From positions 22,563,021-22,627,020 of the forward strand of contig CM030718.1 in assembly GCA_017979445.1 (NCBI GenBank): DNA of 64,000 nucleotides, in the 5' to 3' direction. Origin of the DNA: Akebia trifoliata (lineage: Eukaryota > Streptophyta > Magnoliopsida > Ranunculales > Lardizabalaceae). The notes under the pieces were generated by a model that saw nothing but the letters and a program-made list of their open reading frames with translations, had not been told where the DNA came from and did not search any database. Numbering within the stretch: position 1 is the first letter of the stretch; each line of letters opens with the position of its first letter. A program made the translations under genes and the position numbers. Shown here piece after piece: positions 22,639 through 35,211 of the stretch.

Positions 22639-22801
22639 AATAATGATTTTCTGACGCCTCCTCTTGACATATGCCCCCATCACAGAATTGTAGATCATTT
22701 ACCTCGGGATACATAGAATTATAAATCTTTTTCTTTGGTATCCTGAGGCAAATGATCTATGGTTCTGTGTTGGAGGGGGGCATCATATTATCACTATTAT
22801 T
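22639..22801. mobile_element. MITE family C, copy 1
   Basis: The end aataatgattttctgacgcc and the reversed opposite end aatagtgataatatgatgcc flank a hairpin core: cacagaattgtagatcattt...cctcgggatac, answered by tatcctgaggcaaatgatct...ggttctgtg. Same family as 42548-42724 and 43030-43203. Confidence 0.75.
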
Positions 22802-22899
22802 TAGATATCGTTCGAGATTGAGATGACTGAGTCATCTCGATCTCTTTAATGAACTAAACAGATATTGACTGCGATACATAATTCACGATGAATCATTTT

Positions 22900-23490
22900 T
22901 GATATGGTAGTTGTAGACATGGGCAATATGCTTACCACACGCCATCACTGTGATTCGCTATGTGGCAGTGCTAAAGCTGCCATGTCCCCAGCAAAGCTGC
23001 CACATGGCATCTATCGAGAGTTCAAAATTCTGACGTTACGAAAAGAGCTATCAGCCTGGCATTTTGATCACGGCGCCTACATAGAAGCACCTATGGGGAG
23101 GTGTCAGGCCCCATGGGAGTCATATAGATGACTATGTTACAGGGGTTAATAATATTGGCATCTGCAGGCCCTTGACATGGCATGGTGCGACCTTTCTTCG
23201 GACTTGACAACAATAGGTCGTCAGTTTCATACACACATCATGTTAGGAGGTTTGACTAAAGAGAAGTCTCTCTCCCTTTCCACTATAAAAAGTTTGAGGC
23301 TACCATAGAGATGGTTGGACTCTCACGCATGGTTGTGTCAACACTTTGTCTTCAATTTGTCTAGGCACAACAAGATTCACACGATTGATTTACCAGCTTA
23401 GAAGGATCTTAGAGTCTTGTAAACATCATTATCATATATAAATATCAAAGACCTTATCTTCGTTATTCAACATTTGACGACTCCGTTGGG
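22900..23490 (+). mobile_element. Gypsy LTR remnant with primer-binding-site region
   Basis: A TATA-like actataaaa at 23281-23289 is followed by a transcript-like leader. At 23469-23492 the sequence reads catttgacgactccgttggg gaga, close to the TTTGGCGACTCCGCTGGGGA sequence that follows the 5' LTR in plant Tat/Ogre and Del type gypsy elements. No gag follows. The left end is uncertain. Confidence 0.45.
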
Positions 23491-24000
23491 GAGATATACG
23501 TTAAGACTCATGCCGCAAAATGAGGATTAGAAAATAATAAGCACATAACGATAATGTAAGCGAGAGGACTACCCACCCTCACAAATTCATAATAAACTGA
23601 AATCTTAAGAGGAAAAAAAAACTCAGTTTTGAAATGGAAAATTTCAATTATATTAACATCAATAAAAATGGAATATAATCCCAATCAAAAGAAATATTCA
23701 ATTTGAAAATGACCCAAAAAACGTTATGAGATGACGTACACAGATTTGAACACACATGACTCTCCACGCGACAAAAAAGAATGGAGGAATTAGCTCACCA
23801 AATCTTTAGGATAAGACTTTAAGGATAATAATGATGGTTGAAAAATAAAAACATAAACCTAAACTAATTGTTAATGTAACTTTCCCTTCATACTTCTAAC
23901 TTAAATCATAGGCATTGATGAAAAGAAATAAGGATGTCATTTTATTAAAAAAAAAAAAACATGGAGAGATAACAAAAAGTTAATATTCACCCCTTACTTT
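23491..24000. other. Intergenic DNA, nothing recognised
   Basis: AT-rich, no supported coding frame. Confidence 0.4.
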
Positions 24001-24004
24001 CAAA

Positions 24005-24420
24005 ATAAACATTAAGTAGCCTTTTCTTCAACATGGTTAGTAGTCTTACATCCCCAAGCATAATGGCCATATTTTTAGCTACCATAACATTGGACATTGG
24101 ACTTACCAAGAGACTTTTCATACCTTGATTTTGAGAAGTTTCCTTCTCCACGTACTCTTGTAGCGTAAGACTTTTGCCTCATTTCTTCGTTATTGTAGCT
24201 GTGTGTCCTCGTCTTCTTCTTCCTTGGCCACCATCGCTTTCTCAACCTCTTTGGCTTTTGAAATCTTCTTCGTGGTCACTTTTCAAAGTGAGCTTTGTTT
24301 GGAGTACTTGCTCCAATTTCTCTTGCTTCTTTTTGTTGATTCTTCTTTATGAGCTTATAGAGATCCCAAGATTTGATCAATTTTCATGGAATTTAAGTCC
24401 TTGATTCTTCATTATGCTTG
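24005..24420 (-). pseudogene. Ty1/copia gag relic with damaged zinc knuckle
   Basis: On the minus strand about 24085-24010 reads SNVQCYGS, stop, KYGHYAWGCKTTNHVEE. This is the copia gag knuckle CYxCxxxGHYxxxC with its second Cys changed to Ser and a stop after it. Upstream on the same strand LEQVLQTKLTLK matches the copia gag segment before the Gly/Arg-rich linker. Stops and shifts throughout show a dead fragment. It is not part of the ArfGAP gene that ends at 25331. Confidence 0.65.
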
Positions 24421-25330
24421 AATTGGGCAAAGTTATCACAATGTGGAATGGTTGTTAGATCACACTTCTAAATGCCATGGCAGTTGATTGGTCTATTTTT
24501 TTTTTTTTTTTTTTATTATAAGCGAGTTAGTCGTTCGTAATTAGTAAGGTAGGTTTTAACAAACTTAACAAGCTATTAAAAAATGGTGAATTTTTGAGAC
24601 ATCACCACCTATTATGCAAATACACCTTGACACAATGACCTTCTCTTCTCACAGAGTTATTTTTTCTTAAAAAATAACCTAATGCCGTCTTCTTCTCTCC
24701 CTAGCCGAAAACCCAGGGTAAGTCCAGGCGTTTAGGTCATTTTCAGTTAAGACTCCAAAAGAGACCTTGGCCATGGCGGGCTAGAATAGATATTAACCAC
24801 TAAAAAATACAAAACAAAACAAAAACTGAGTAATTTCTGAAGGAATCATTGATGAAGGCTTGGGCTTATGGCAGCGAATTGGCGATCATCATTTGGCATT
24901 ATGCCCTAAAATCCCTGTATAATATAGTTTCTTTAAGAAGATAAAAGATAAAATAATTCAGAAAGAATAGAAGTTCAGAGCTTCCGGCTTGTTTAACAGA
25001 CATGATTTAAGCTTATTGAACTTGCATTTCCAGGTTTCTCAATTCCTACTAATCCAATTCTGGAAAAGATTATTCATGGAACAAATGCAATCTTCACAAC
25101 CAAACAGTCTTAAAATCAAAAGTATATAACAATTTCCAAATGCAAGTTTCACACGCAGAAAACAATAATTCTATTTATATAGGGCAATTAGCCCCCCCTC
25201 TAAATAACTAAATTAACTACCTTTGAACACAACAACGAACTGCAAAACAATTAACCTTATAGGAAGCTTTTCCTTCCATCCACCGCGCATCTGATTTCAC
25301 CAAGTTTCGGTAGAAATCCTTAAAGCCGTC
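24421..25330. other. Region 3' of the ArfGAP gene
   Basis: Contains a T-run at about 24498-24516 and the presumed ArfGAP 3' UTR (roughly 25190-25330). No other gene recognised. Confidence 0.45.
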
Positions 25331-28300
25331 CTACATGGCGTCATCCCACCCAACCCAGTTATCGGCATTCTTGTCTGCTGCACCTTTCCTTGATTCTTCC
25401 TTATGGTTGTCTTTACCGTCCCAGTCACCCCAAGTAGCCGAAGAACTGGACTTGAACCCACCCCAATTATCATCATTCTTTGCCGCTCCTTTCCCTGATT
25501 CTTCCTTATGGTTGTCTTTACTGTCCCAGTCATCCCAAGAGCTCGAAGAATTGATGGAATTGAACTGTCGACCTGATGAAGAGTTCCCCCCACCAGTAGA
25601 AGAATTGAACCCTTTGTTCTCGTGGCCAAAATCCTGATAATATCCATTTGTTTCGTTTTCATTCCTTTGCCAGGTGATTCCTTCCTTGGTGTATTCCTCA
25701 ACCTTCTGTGAAGCCATTGCCATGACTCCTTTCATAATCCCCCATGTCTTCTGCCCAATCTCTGTAGTTTTGTTAGTGACGACGTTGACGGTCTCATTTA
25801 CCTTGTGATCATAGCCACCCTCTTTCACCTGTAAATAGAATCAAGTGATGATGATGCCTCTTTTTTTTGGTTTTTTTTTTTTTGAGCTGCTATTGGCACC
25901 CCAACTTTTACTTATTACACCCCAATTTCTTTAACTAATTACCACACCCTAGTTAAAGATTCAAACATTACAAAGGTTTGGCTCAAATTATTATCTCATC
26001 TCAACATTACAAAAATGGTAACATTCATTCAATAGAAAATTCATTAGAGGAATTGGAAATTTTATTTTATTTTTTTCTTATTTATTTGGTATATATGATA
26101 GATAGATGAGTGGGTGCCAACCTAGTTGTGATGTACTTTTACTATTGTGATGCAATGCCTCCCCATTTTTGTAATTATAATTAGTTTAATTTTACAATTT
26201 ACTTTTATAATCAATGTAATTTTACAAAAAAACAATCATAAGTATTGTAATTTTACAATTTCATCAGTTATAATGTTTCTACTTTATATAATTATATTGT
26301 CGTTTATAAGTTATATGGTTTATATTTTACATAATTATAGATAACTATTTATATAATTATTTTTAAGTTAATTGACGTAGCGGAAGCGTGTGAATCAATA
26401 GATTCGAAAGAAATTAGGATATTATGTTCTATGTAACACACAAAACCAGTTTGAATCAATATATTCAAACTTGGAAATGAAAGGAAAACCAGAAAAAATA
26501 AATTGAATCAAAGAAATAGCTAAATTCAAAATTTATTGAATGAATATCATTTCAAAATTCATATGTGAAGCTCCTTATATAGATATTTTCATCATGACAA
26601 CTTAGAAACCATCTAAAATATTACAAATTAACATTCCTAACCAATCTATAACATAATAGCAACTTTCTAAACCTACTATAACTCAATTTGGACACTTCTA
26701 ATTATGGCCTAAAGAATAAAAACGAATTTAAACTCAAATAGAAATCCTACTAGAACTAGAAAATAGAAATCCTACTAGAATTATAAAACAGAAACAATCC
26801 TACAAGAATTAGAAAATAGAAACAAATCCTAATAGAATTAGGAAATTACTAAAGATTCTAATTAGAACCATAGATGCCCTACATTAGTTATATATTTATA
26901 TAGTTATAAGTTTATAACAATAAATCTTATATTTTATGTACTTATTATAAGTTATATAGCTATATACTTTATATAATTATTTATAAGTTACAAGTTTATA
27001 GTTTCCTAGGTCCTTGAACCCGTACTTATTCTAACCTTATCAAAATAAAAGAAGGTTCAAAAAGAAAAAAAAATAGAATTCAAAATTTTGAATTTCAAAT
27101 CTATTCGAAACCGAAGAAAACCTGAAAAAATCAGTAAGGTCTAGGTTTCAATTCTGGCTGTTGGACGTTGAACACAGACCGAACCCAAAAGTTTAGGATT
27201 GGACCCGGTTTAAGTCGAACTCGAAATTTCAATTTTGTTCGATTAGAGTAAACCCGAATGTACAACCCTACCCCCACTCCCCACCCACCGGATTCATGAC
27301 CATTGGTCAACGGTCATGAATCCGTTGGGGGGTAGGGATTCCGAGTTGAATCGGAATGTTTTTAATATTGAAGAGGGACAAGAGTGTTCTTCCTAAAGGG
27401 CTCGTCTTTTTCTCATTAGACTCCTCAAAGCACACCACCACTTTTTATTTGTTTGAAATTGGTCAAATGAGAACATTTGTACTTTAGAGTATTTTATTTG
27501 ACATAATCCATTATGAGGGCAGCTTTATTGGATCATCTCTATTTGTTAATTTCATATGTACAAATGAGAGACAGGGTTGACCGAGGGTGGAGAGATTTTA
27601 AAAAAATTGATCTTGTTTTCAAAATTCCGAGTTTTCCCCTGTTTGGGTTTGGTTTTCGGTCCCACCTTCGGTTTGGTCCAGTTTTGAAGGGGTAAACCCA
27701 GACTCAAACCGATTTGTTTCAGTTTCGGTTCGGTCCAACAATTCGATCCGGGTAATGGGTTTCAGGTAAAATGTACATCCCTATTTTCATCCATGTCATT
27801 TTTAATTTTCATCGTCTTAGAACCCTTGATTTGAACCGAAGCACTCATTCTCACTAGTGTTGTTATTGATATTTTTTTACATCCCAAACAAACCTCAAAC
27901 AATTTTTCCTTAATTATTTTCTATTGGGGGGGCCATTCCTAAATCGAATATACTCCTTTTCCTTTTTTTTCTTAGTCTTACCACTCCACATTAACTCTGC
28001 ATTCTACAACACTTTTTCTATGAACGTGTTGTTTCTTGGCAACTCAACATTTAGCTCCATAAAGCATGCTAATCTTATAGTTATCCTTTTAAAAAGTTGT
28101 ATACAGTGGATAAGATCTTGGTTTATGCAATTCTTGGAGTGGTCCCAATCTCCTATGCATCCTTCAATACTCATATTCTAACATCTTGACCTTCACTGCT
28201 TGCCAGTTGCATTTTCATCAGTCAAAATTGCATGACCTTGATGATCATGGTTCTTATTGACCTTTGTTCAGCAATCATGGTACGAACACCACCCGATGGG

Positions 28301-31300
28301 CAATATCTCAACATTCGTCGCTCTTAGGTAGCCAACAAGACTTCACTCTAACATCTGTGTTGGTACTGTGAGATACTCTTTTCAAATGAGCTACCCCAAC
28401 CTCATTTTGACCAACTCACCATATGTCACCTCACCAGATCACACCATCTACAAAAATTTACTCTAATTTGATTGAAACATGTTTATCACATAAAACTCTA
28501 AAAGAGTTCTTCAATTTTAACCACCAAAAAATAATTTCATGGTCACAACCTCATTAATTTTGCCATCTTTATGTATAATTAAACCTAAAAATGGAATTGG
28601 TCTGTTCAAGATATTGCTCTTTTGTCAATCTTAACTAGAGTTTCATCCTCTGAAGTGTATTGACTTAAGTTGCATTGCCAGTTTTGTCTTTTGTCCTATT
28701 TATCTTAAAACCATTAGTTCCTAATATATCCTCCATGGTTCTAGTTTAGAATTTAATCCCTCTATGTGTTCATCTTCAAATCCTACATCTCTCTCCAAAT
28801 AACATACACCAACAGACCTCTTTTTCAATGTGAGTGGTTAAATTTTTTATATTTAAATATGAGGGTTAATATTACTACTCTTTTGAAACCCTTTTACAGT
28901 AGAACACCCAAAATTAACTCCCTAAAGACCAAGTCATATGCTTTTTCTAAGTTCAATACAAACCATGTGTAAATTCGCCATATAATATCAAAACTTCTCT
29001 ATAAATTGTTTAATGTAACCTCAGTAGTTGACCTTCCTAGCATGAATTGTGCCGACTAAAGTAGCACTATGATTAGGATAGGAAAATGTATCTTTTGGGG
29101 CCCTATATAACCATGTAATTAACAGACTTCCCAACTAAAACCCGTGAATTACGTAGATTAACGAATAAGCATCATCACATGCATAAATTACCATAAATGT
29201 TGTTAAATCATCGATTTTGTGATATATTTGATGGTGTTTGTTAGTCTCGACAGATGCATAATCGGAAAGAAGAGGGATGTTTTGAGAGAAAGCAGGAAAT
29301 TCAAAGATTTACAAATGAAGAACAACGGTCAAAGTAAGAAGATCAAGGTCAAAAGCAATGTGCAACCCAATTTCAGGCCTTAGAGCTTCTCCAAATTAAA
29401 TTGTGAAGCCTTTGGGCAACTTTATTAAGTGCATTCAAATGGACCCTTAAGCCCAAGTCTAAATCAAAGCCCAAAGCCAAGACTTAACTAATTTCAAAGT
29501 CTATTTGACCAAGTCATTGAAAAACCCACCAAAATTCCACCAAGAGATGATTATGTTTGCCACCTCACCACATGCATTCCACATCACCCCATCACCTCTT
29601 TGTCTCCCACCAAGTGATCCCTCCTAAATCCGATAAATACACCCCCAACTCAACACCTTGGTTTTTACACCATTACACCCTGACACCTTATCAAAACCAT
29701 CTTTTTTCCTCCATTCTCTTTCAGGCCATTGGATTCAACTTCCAATAGTCGATGTAAACACACCACCCAGTTTGGATGCGTGCGGGAACCAGTTTTCTAT
29801 CCTTGTTGGTAACAACGGTGATACCAGATTTTTTAGGCACTACTTGGATTGGACTGACTGGCTGACTATCAGAGATGGGATAGATGACACCCGCATGTAG
29901 CAATTTTATAACTTCTGCTCTAACTACTTCCTTCCTTGTTTGGCTCAGTCTCCTCTATGGTTCTCTGGATGGTTTTGCATTTTCTTCGAGGTGAATTTGA
30001 TGCATAACCACATAAGGACTTTTGCCCTTGATGTCAACTATGGTCCAACCAATAGCTTCTCAATACTCACTTAAAACTTCTAAGAGTTGTTCCTCTTGAG
30101 ATTGATCTAATTTTGACAAAATGATGATTAGTAAGGTTTCTTCCTCACCGATGAATGCGTACTTGAGAGTACTCGGACATGGTTTGAGATCTAATTTCGA
30201 TGGTTCAATGAGAAAGGGAACAGAGTTGGTTGAGACGTTTTGGAGACTTTCGACTCTTGCAGTCCAAATTGTAGTGTCCATGAGGGGAACATAATCCAAC
30301 AATGCATTGACTTCCCTCACTAATTCATCTACTTTGAAGTCCCAATCAAACTGGTTTAGACAATTCTCAAGAGGATCAAGATAACTTGATTCCTCTTACA
30401 CTTGATCAACCAAAGTGTTAATCATATTTACCTCTTCTAGATCGTTTCTCTCTCCGATCTGATAATAATTATGAAAAACATTTAACTTGACTTTCATGCC
30501 TCTGAATGCCAGTGTCGTCACGTCATTCCGACAGCGGATCACTGCATCTGATGTTGCTAGGAATGGCCGTCCTAGAATGATTGGAACATGGCTAGTTGGA
30601 TTGATAACAGGTTTCACATCAAGGACAATGAAATCTACAGGGAAGTAGAATTATTTTACCTTTACGATAACATCTTCTACGATACCCTTGGGAACTTAGA
30701 CCGACGCATTTGCTAGACTCAATGTGATGTCTGGGTTTCAACTCCCCCAACCCAATTGTTTATAGATAGAATTGGGTAGCAGGTTCACGCTAGCTCCTAG
30801 ATCCAACAAACATTTTTTGACTACTTGATCTCCTATGTGAATAGGAATCGTTGGACATCCAAGATCCTTGAGTTTGGGCATAATGTTTTGCTGAATGAGC
30901 AGAGAGTCTTGGGCTGCCATGATGGCTTCCCGAGAGAATGAAGTTTTTCTCTTCCTGGTGGTCAAGTCTTACAACGACTTGGCATATGATGGGATCTGTT
31001 TAATGGCATCTAGGAAAGGAGTGTTTTGGACATTTTGGAAAATTTCCAGAATACCTTCAAATTGACTAAGTTTCCTATTTTCCTTCAGACGTTGGGGAAA
31101 TGGGGCTTTAGGAATGGATGGAGTGATTGGGAGATTTTTCTGAACTGACTTATTCCCTTGGGAATTATCAATTTGTTCCTCTGATTCTCTGACTTTGGGT
31201 GTGGTTTCATCCTTTGGTGTGAGAACTTCATTTTCTTTTGGAAGTTGGACTCGATTGTCCACACGCGCAAGAAACCCAGTAAATTCATCCCCAAAAGGGG

Positions 31301-34300
31301 GTTATCACACAAAACTTAAGTTTGGAGGCCACGAGGAGAGATCCCCTAGGAGTCCCTAGCTGACATACTCTGCTATAGGCATCCAGCATATAAGTGGAGA
31401 TAATGTATGATCTCCCTGATGCATTGTTACTTTCAAACCAATGCTATTGTATGCATTTATATGTATAAATTGCATTCTTCAAGGAGTATGTTAAGTCTCA
31501 CTCTCTTTTTTTCATTTGGATATTAAGAGTATGAAGGTGGGTTTTGATCCCTCATCTGTGGTGTTACCACTTGCAGACTTCACCAACTCAATGAGTTGGC
31601 ACCTTCAATTAACATAGGCATGAATATATATTTTAAACCAAATTTTATGATAATTATATTACTTATAAATAGAAAGTTCTTTATGAATGTAAGGAGTCAC
31701 TATGTGCTCACCTAGGCACCAAGTGGAGCATGTTGTGAGGTTTGCAAATGCATCTCAACAAACTCTGAAGAAAGAAATCAACATTTTTTTGTACAATAAT
31801 TTTCACTTTTTTTCCTTTACTATGCTACCTATTTGCTCAGTTATTAATATTGCAACTGGGACAGGACTGAATATCAAGAAGATAAAAGAATATCATACAA
31901 CTTCATTAGTTAATGAATATGATCATTTATTTTCACTGTTATTGATACAGAAAAAGGTTTCAACAGTGAAACGAGTATAGTTAATTGACACAAATGTTAC
32001 TAGAGTAATAATGATAAATGCGATGAAGACGACAAATACCTTGGAAGTAATCTCCTTTGTGCCAGCTTGGACTACATTAGCCGCAGACTGAGCAGCTGAT
32101 GCTGCAACCAGAGATAGCCTACCAAATCCCTGATTAAAACAAATGATAAGACGATTAATTTATAAAGAAATAGTAAGCAGAATAAACATGCTACTATCTT
32201 ATATGCCAATAGAAATTATACTCGAGGCTGGTTGAAACTAATGAAACCAGGGAAGCAGAGGCAGTAACCTTCTCGGAAGATTTGAGGATTTTTAAGAATT
32301 CTTTTGATGATTACACATATGTATTGTATTGGGCTTCAAGCAAGGTGTTGGATCCACAGAAAATAATGAACTTCATAGACCATATAGCTATTGCGGATAA
32401 TGTTCATGTGTCATATGGTGTAAAACTTGGCGAAGAAGATAGTTAAAAGGCCCTATCTCTAGTGTTTTGCTTTACTTTTTTTTAAACAGTGTATAGGAAT
32501 CCTTGTCTTGACATATCCAAAATCCAGTACACTTATCGGTTGAAACTTTCTAAGAAAACCTGACAACGTGCATTAGATCCCCCACTAATTATCTCACATT
32601 CTCACTCCAAAAGAAAAGGATCCACCATAACTTTTGCAAATATCCTTTTGAGTATCTCATTTAAATCAACACAATACTACAGTCAAGTAGGATAAACATA
32701 AAATCAATCTTTATAACGTTTTATTCTCAGCTATTCTAATATAATCGAGCTTAATAAGTTCAAATATCTTTTTTACCAAATCGGAACATTTTTGTTGAAA
32801 ATAATTTTTTTTTTTTGTCTGCTGGAATATTCCATAGTTCTGAGTTCTCTCTTCAATCCATTCATGTTTGTACAGTTGTGAATTTTCTACTTGTGAGTAA
32901 CTTGAAACATTTCAAGGTCTAAGATTGCAAGGTTTGCACCATTAGATGATTACGAGTAAATCAATGGAAATTACAACTTGGATAACCCATCTGCAAAGTG
33001 AGTTTTTTGTGCATTTTAGTTATCTTGGCAAAAGAAGTGTTGCACTTACATCGGCATTTTGATCATTACCTTTTTTTTTTTTATAAACAAAACTTTATTG
33101 AACCGAAGACAAGGAGTTCTCAAGGAAGAACAAAGCAAGGAAAAAAGAAAACCAAAACAAAAAAACAAAAAACAAAAGAAAGAGAGAAAAGAAATCTGCA
33201 ACCCCCAAAGAACAATCACCCAGTACACACATAACCCCACCCAAACAAGAAATCTTCAAACACAAACCCCCTAAACTCATGAAATTGCTTGCACCAAACA
33301 ACAGACCCACAATACTAAATATGATTTCTTGCAAAGAGTGCTCCTTTCCTTCGAAGATATGCCTGTTCCCCTCTTTCCACAAGCCCCAACAAATGACCGA
33401 TGGAATAAAGTCCCAAAGAATCCTCTCCCGTCCAACAAAGTATGTGAACCTCTAAGACTCAAACACCACACTGACCAAACAAGGGGAACACCAAGAGATG
33501 TTGAACAACAAAAGAAAATGGGACCAAACCCGATGAGTCTTCCCACAATGAATGAGGAGGTAGTTTACAGAATCCCCATTGGATTTGTGAAGAAAGCAAA
33601 AAATCCACAAGAACCACACCCCTCACTCTAAGATGATCTTGAGCAGTATATCTACCAAATGTTAAGATTCTGGTACAAAGATTAAACTAATGGATGTAGA
33701 TAGCATCACTTGAACTTCAGGCCTTTTGATTAAAGTGTTGAAGTTGCTTCCAAGAAAGCAACCAAGTGACGATATATTAAAAACTTGAACTAGTGCAAGT
33801 GATATCATCCCAATCACCTCAAACTAATTCAAGTTGGATAACAAAACCACGATATATACGTTAATCAGACAAGTCTACAAGGTAGTGATTATCTATGAAA
33901 AAACAAGTCTAAGGTAGTGACCATTGTCCGATATTCAGTGTCATGTGCGTTGCCACTAAAACACACACACAAGACAAATAATGCTTGTTAGTCAAAATCC
34001 ACTATATGGAAGAAAAACCATTCCTTTAACACTCTTTCAACTTGAGAGCTGGATTCTACAACTATTATTCATAGTTGAGATGATTTCACAATAGTTGCGT
34101 TGAAAGATTAAATGGTCAATGCAACATCCTTCTTGACCATTGAATCACAAGCCAAACTTATCGAGCTCAATATAAAGGTGATCTAGCTTAAGCTTAATTC
34201 ATCAACTTATGGGCCTTATTGTTATTGTCATTGATACCATCTACAAAGATGAATCTGACTAATAAGGATTTGTTTTAATACATCAAAAGGTATAGAATTG

Positions 34301-35211
34301 ATTGATACTCGATGATACATTGTTAGAATCCACAAATAAATCAAATTTAGCAAGAAGAACACACAAAGCACAAAAACAATTCTCACCTGAGAAACAACAG
34401 AGACCGTATCTCTAAGAGCATTCACTTGCGAACCACTCTGCTGAACCGGTGAAGGTGCTGATCCAAATCCCACGTACTTCCCTCCTTGCGAAGGAGGCAA
34501 CCCTTCAGGCCGAGATTCATTCTCCGCCATCTTCCCCGCAAAAAAGCTCTCCTTATTCGCAGCCGAAGCCTCCAATTGTGATCTGGTATAAATATCCTGT
34601 GTTGATCTCGATCTTACCGGTACCCCTCCTCTCCCACCACCACCACCACTATTACCAACTCCACTCCTGAAATCACCCGTAGATTGGTTTCGCCTAATAT
34701 CCGTAGATCGAAAACCATCATCGTTATCCCAACTATCCCACCCTCCATTACTCCCCAAATTACCATCTTTGCCACCAACACCACTATTCTGCCCTAGCGG
34801 AGGTTTCTTCCTCCCGATCCCAATTGTCTCCTTAACAACTGGCGGTTCCCTCCATGGGCGTCCTTCAGAGAGTGCTTGGATTCTCTCCCTGTAAACGCTA
34901 GCAGCGTTGGTGTTGTATTTGGTGACAATATCTGTCTCTTTAGGGATTCCGTATTGAGAGAGAAACGAGTTGAGTTGCTCGTTTCCTCCAGATTCCATCT
35001 TCTTGAGCTGGATCTCGGACCAGGAATCCATTGTAACAGATCTGACGAAGCTAATGTGAACACCAAGGCCGCGATGCTTTCCAGAGCATTCGAGACACAT
35101 GAAGATACCGTACGATACAGAAGCCCATTGAGGGTTTTTCTGAGAGCAATCAACACAGATCTTGTTTCCTGGTTGAGATTGTAGGTCTCGAAGACGTCTT
35201 GAAGCCGCCAT
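25331..35211 (-). CDS. AGD7: ADP-ribosylation factor GTPase-activating protein, AGD6/AGD7-like
   Basis: Three coding exons on the minus strand: 34387-35211 (275 codons), 32040-32129 (30 codons) and 25331-25828 (165 codons plus stop), all phase 0 with GT-AG borders. The 470-aa product is close to Arabidopsis AGD6/AGD7 (about 456-459 aa). ArfGAPs stimulate GTP hydrolysis by Arf at the Golgi. Residues 19-42 form the zinc finger CVDC-X16-CLEC. HRGLGVH follows, with the arginine finger at R47. Exon 2 encodes an Ala-rich helix ([19 protein letters not shown]). Exon 3 holds [20 protein letters not shown], then Gly/Asn/Asp/Trp-rich repeats ([19 protein letters not shown] and [19 protein letters not shown]). 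The start is the first in-frame ATG ([10 protein letters not shown]). Introns of 2.26 kb and 6.21 kb are loaded with retroelement pieces. No coding damage is visible. AGD6 versus AGD7 is not resolved; the symbol is tentative. Confidence 0.93.
26373..26883 (-). mobile_element. Possible solo LTR in ArfGAP intron 2
   Basis: It begins TGACGTAGCGGAAGCG and ends GATGCCCTACA (TG...CA), flanked by TTAAT and TTAGT, a 5-bp duplication with one mismatch. The layout (T-rich leader, then repeated 'aatagaaatcctactagaa' blocks) parallels the gypsy LTRs at 48106 and 53150. No internal region. Strand is inferred from that similarity. Confidence 0.5.
27090..27783. repeat. hAT-like element ends in tandem
   Basis: Two stretches ending 'aatgtacaaccctac' (about 27258-27272) and 'aaatgtacatcccta' (about 27768-27783) are preceded by 'cggtttggt/ccgaaccc'-rich sequence. 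This resembles the TAGGGxTGTACAT...GGTTCGGTTC ends of hAT MITEs. The inverted motif gaccattggtcaacggtcatg sits between them at about 27298. Confidence 0.4.
27930..28990 (-). pseudogene. RTE-type LINE reverse transcriptase relic in ArfGAP intron 2
   Basis: On the minus strand, about 28966-28925 reads [15 protein letters not shown] (family: VDLEKAYDRVPRE). About 28069-28030 reads MLYGAKC, stop, [14 protein letters not shown] (family: MLYGAECWxVKxQHxxKMxVAEMR). These two RT landmarks in order identify a plant RTE-type LINE. The stop in place of Trp and other shifts show it is dead. It lies in the same orientation as the host gene. Confidence 0.7.
29724..31330 (-). pseudogene. Ty3/gypsy (Athila/Tat-like) gag-protease-RT relic in ArfGAP intron 2
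   Basis: Minus-strand pieces appear in polyprotein order. A gag C-terminus ([20 protein letters not shown], 31262-30969) comes first. Then a retropepsin ([16 protein letters not shown], about 30810-30750), with the DLGAS form common in Athila/Tat elements, and [17 protein letters not shown] (30580-30530). The RT start follows ([10 protein letters not shown] ... [12 protein letters not shown] ... YWKLN, 29900-29724). Stops or shifts separate the pieces, and the RT is cut off just after YWKLN. LTRs were not found. Same orientation as the host gene. Confidence 0.8.
32225..32446 (+). other. Open, coding-like fragment of unknown origin in ArfGAP intron 1
   Basis: From about 32225 a frame stays open for roughly 73 codons to TAA at 32444-32446, with a protein-like composition: [14 protein letters not shown] ... 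[18 protein letters not shown] ... [13 protein letters not shown] ... KLGEEDS. There is no early ATG, and an 'ag' precedes it, so it looks like a last exon or captured gene piece. It is antisense to the ArfGAP gene and sits about 95 bp from ArfGAP exon 2. I do not recognise the family. Confidence 0.35.
33065..33640 (-). pseudogene. L1-type LINE 3' end in ArfGAP intron 1
   Basis: A T-run at 33071-33081 is the poly(A) tail of a minus-strand insertion, preceded on that strand by cggttcaataaagttttg. About 33382-33300 reads [20 protein letters not shown], matching the LINE C-terminus WxxWKERNxRxFEgk. Frame shifts upstream. A 5'-truncated copy, as is usual for LINEs. Confidence 0.65.

Noticed and set aside
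24174..24404. 76-codon hydrophobic plus-strand frame
   Set aside because: It is antisense to a copia gag relic; hydrophobicity is the complement of a Lys/Glu-rich gag linker.
25890..26122. MITE bounded by ggcacccc / gggtgcc
   Set aside because: The inverted ends are only 7-8 bp, arms do not extend, and no target duplication is visible.
33329..33631. 100-codon plus-strand frame in ArfGAP intron 1
   Set aside because: It is the complement of a minus-strand LINE 3' region with recognisable motifs.
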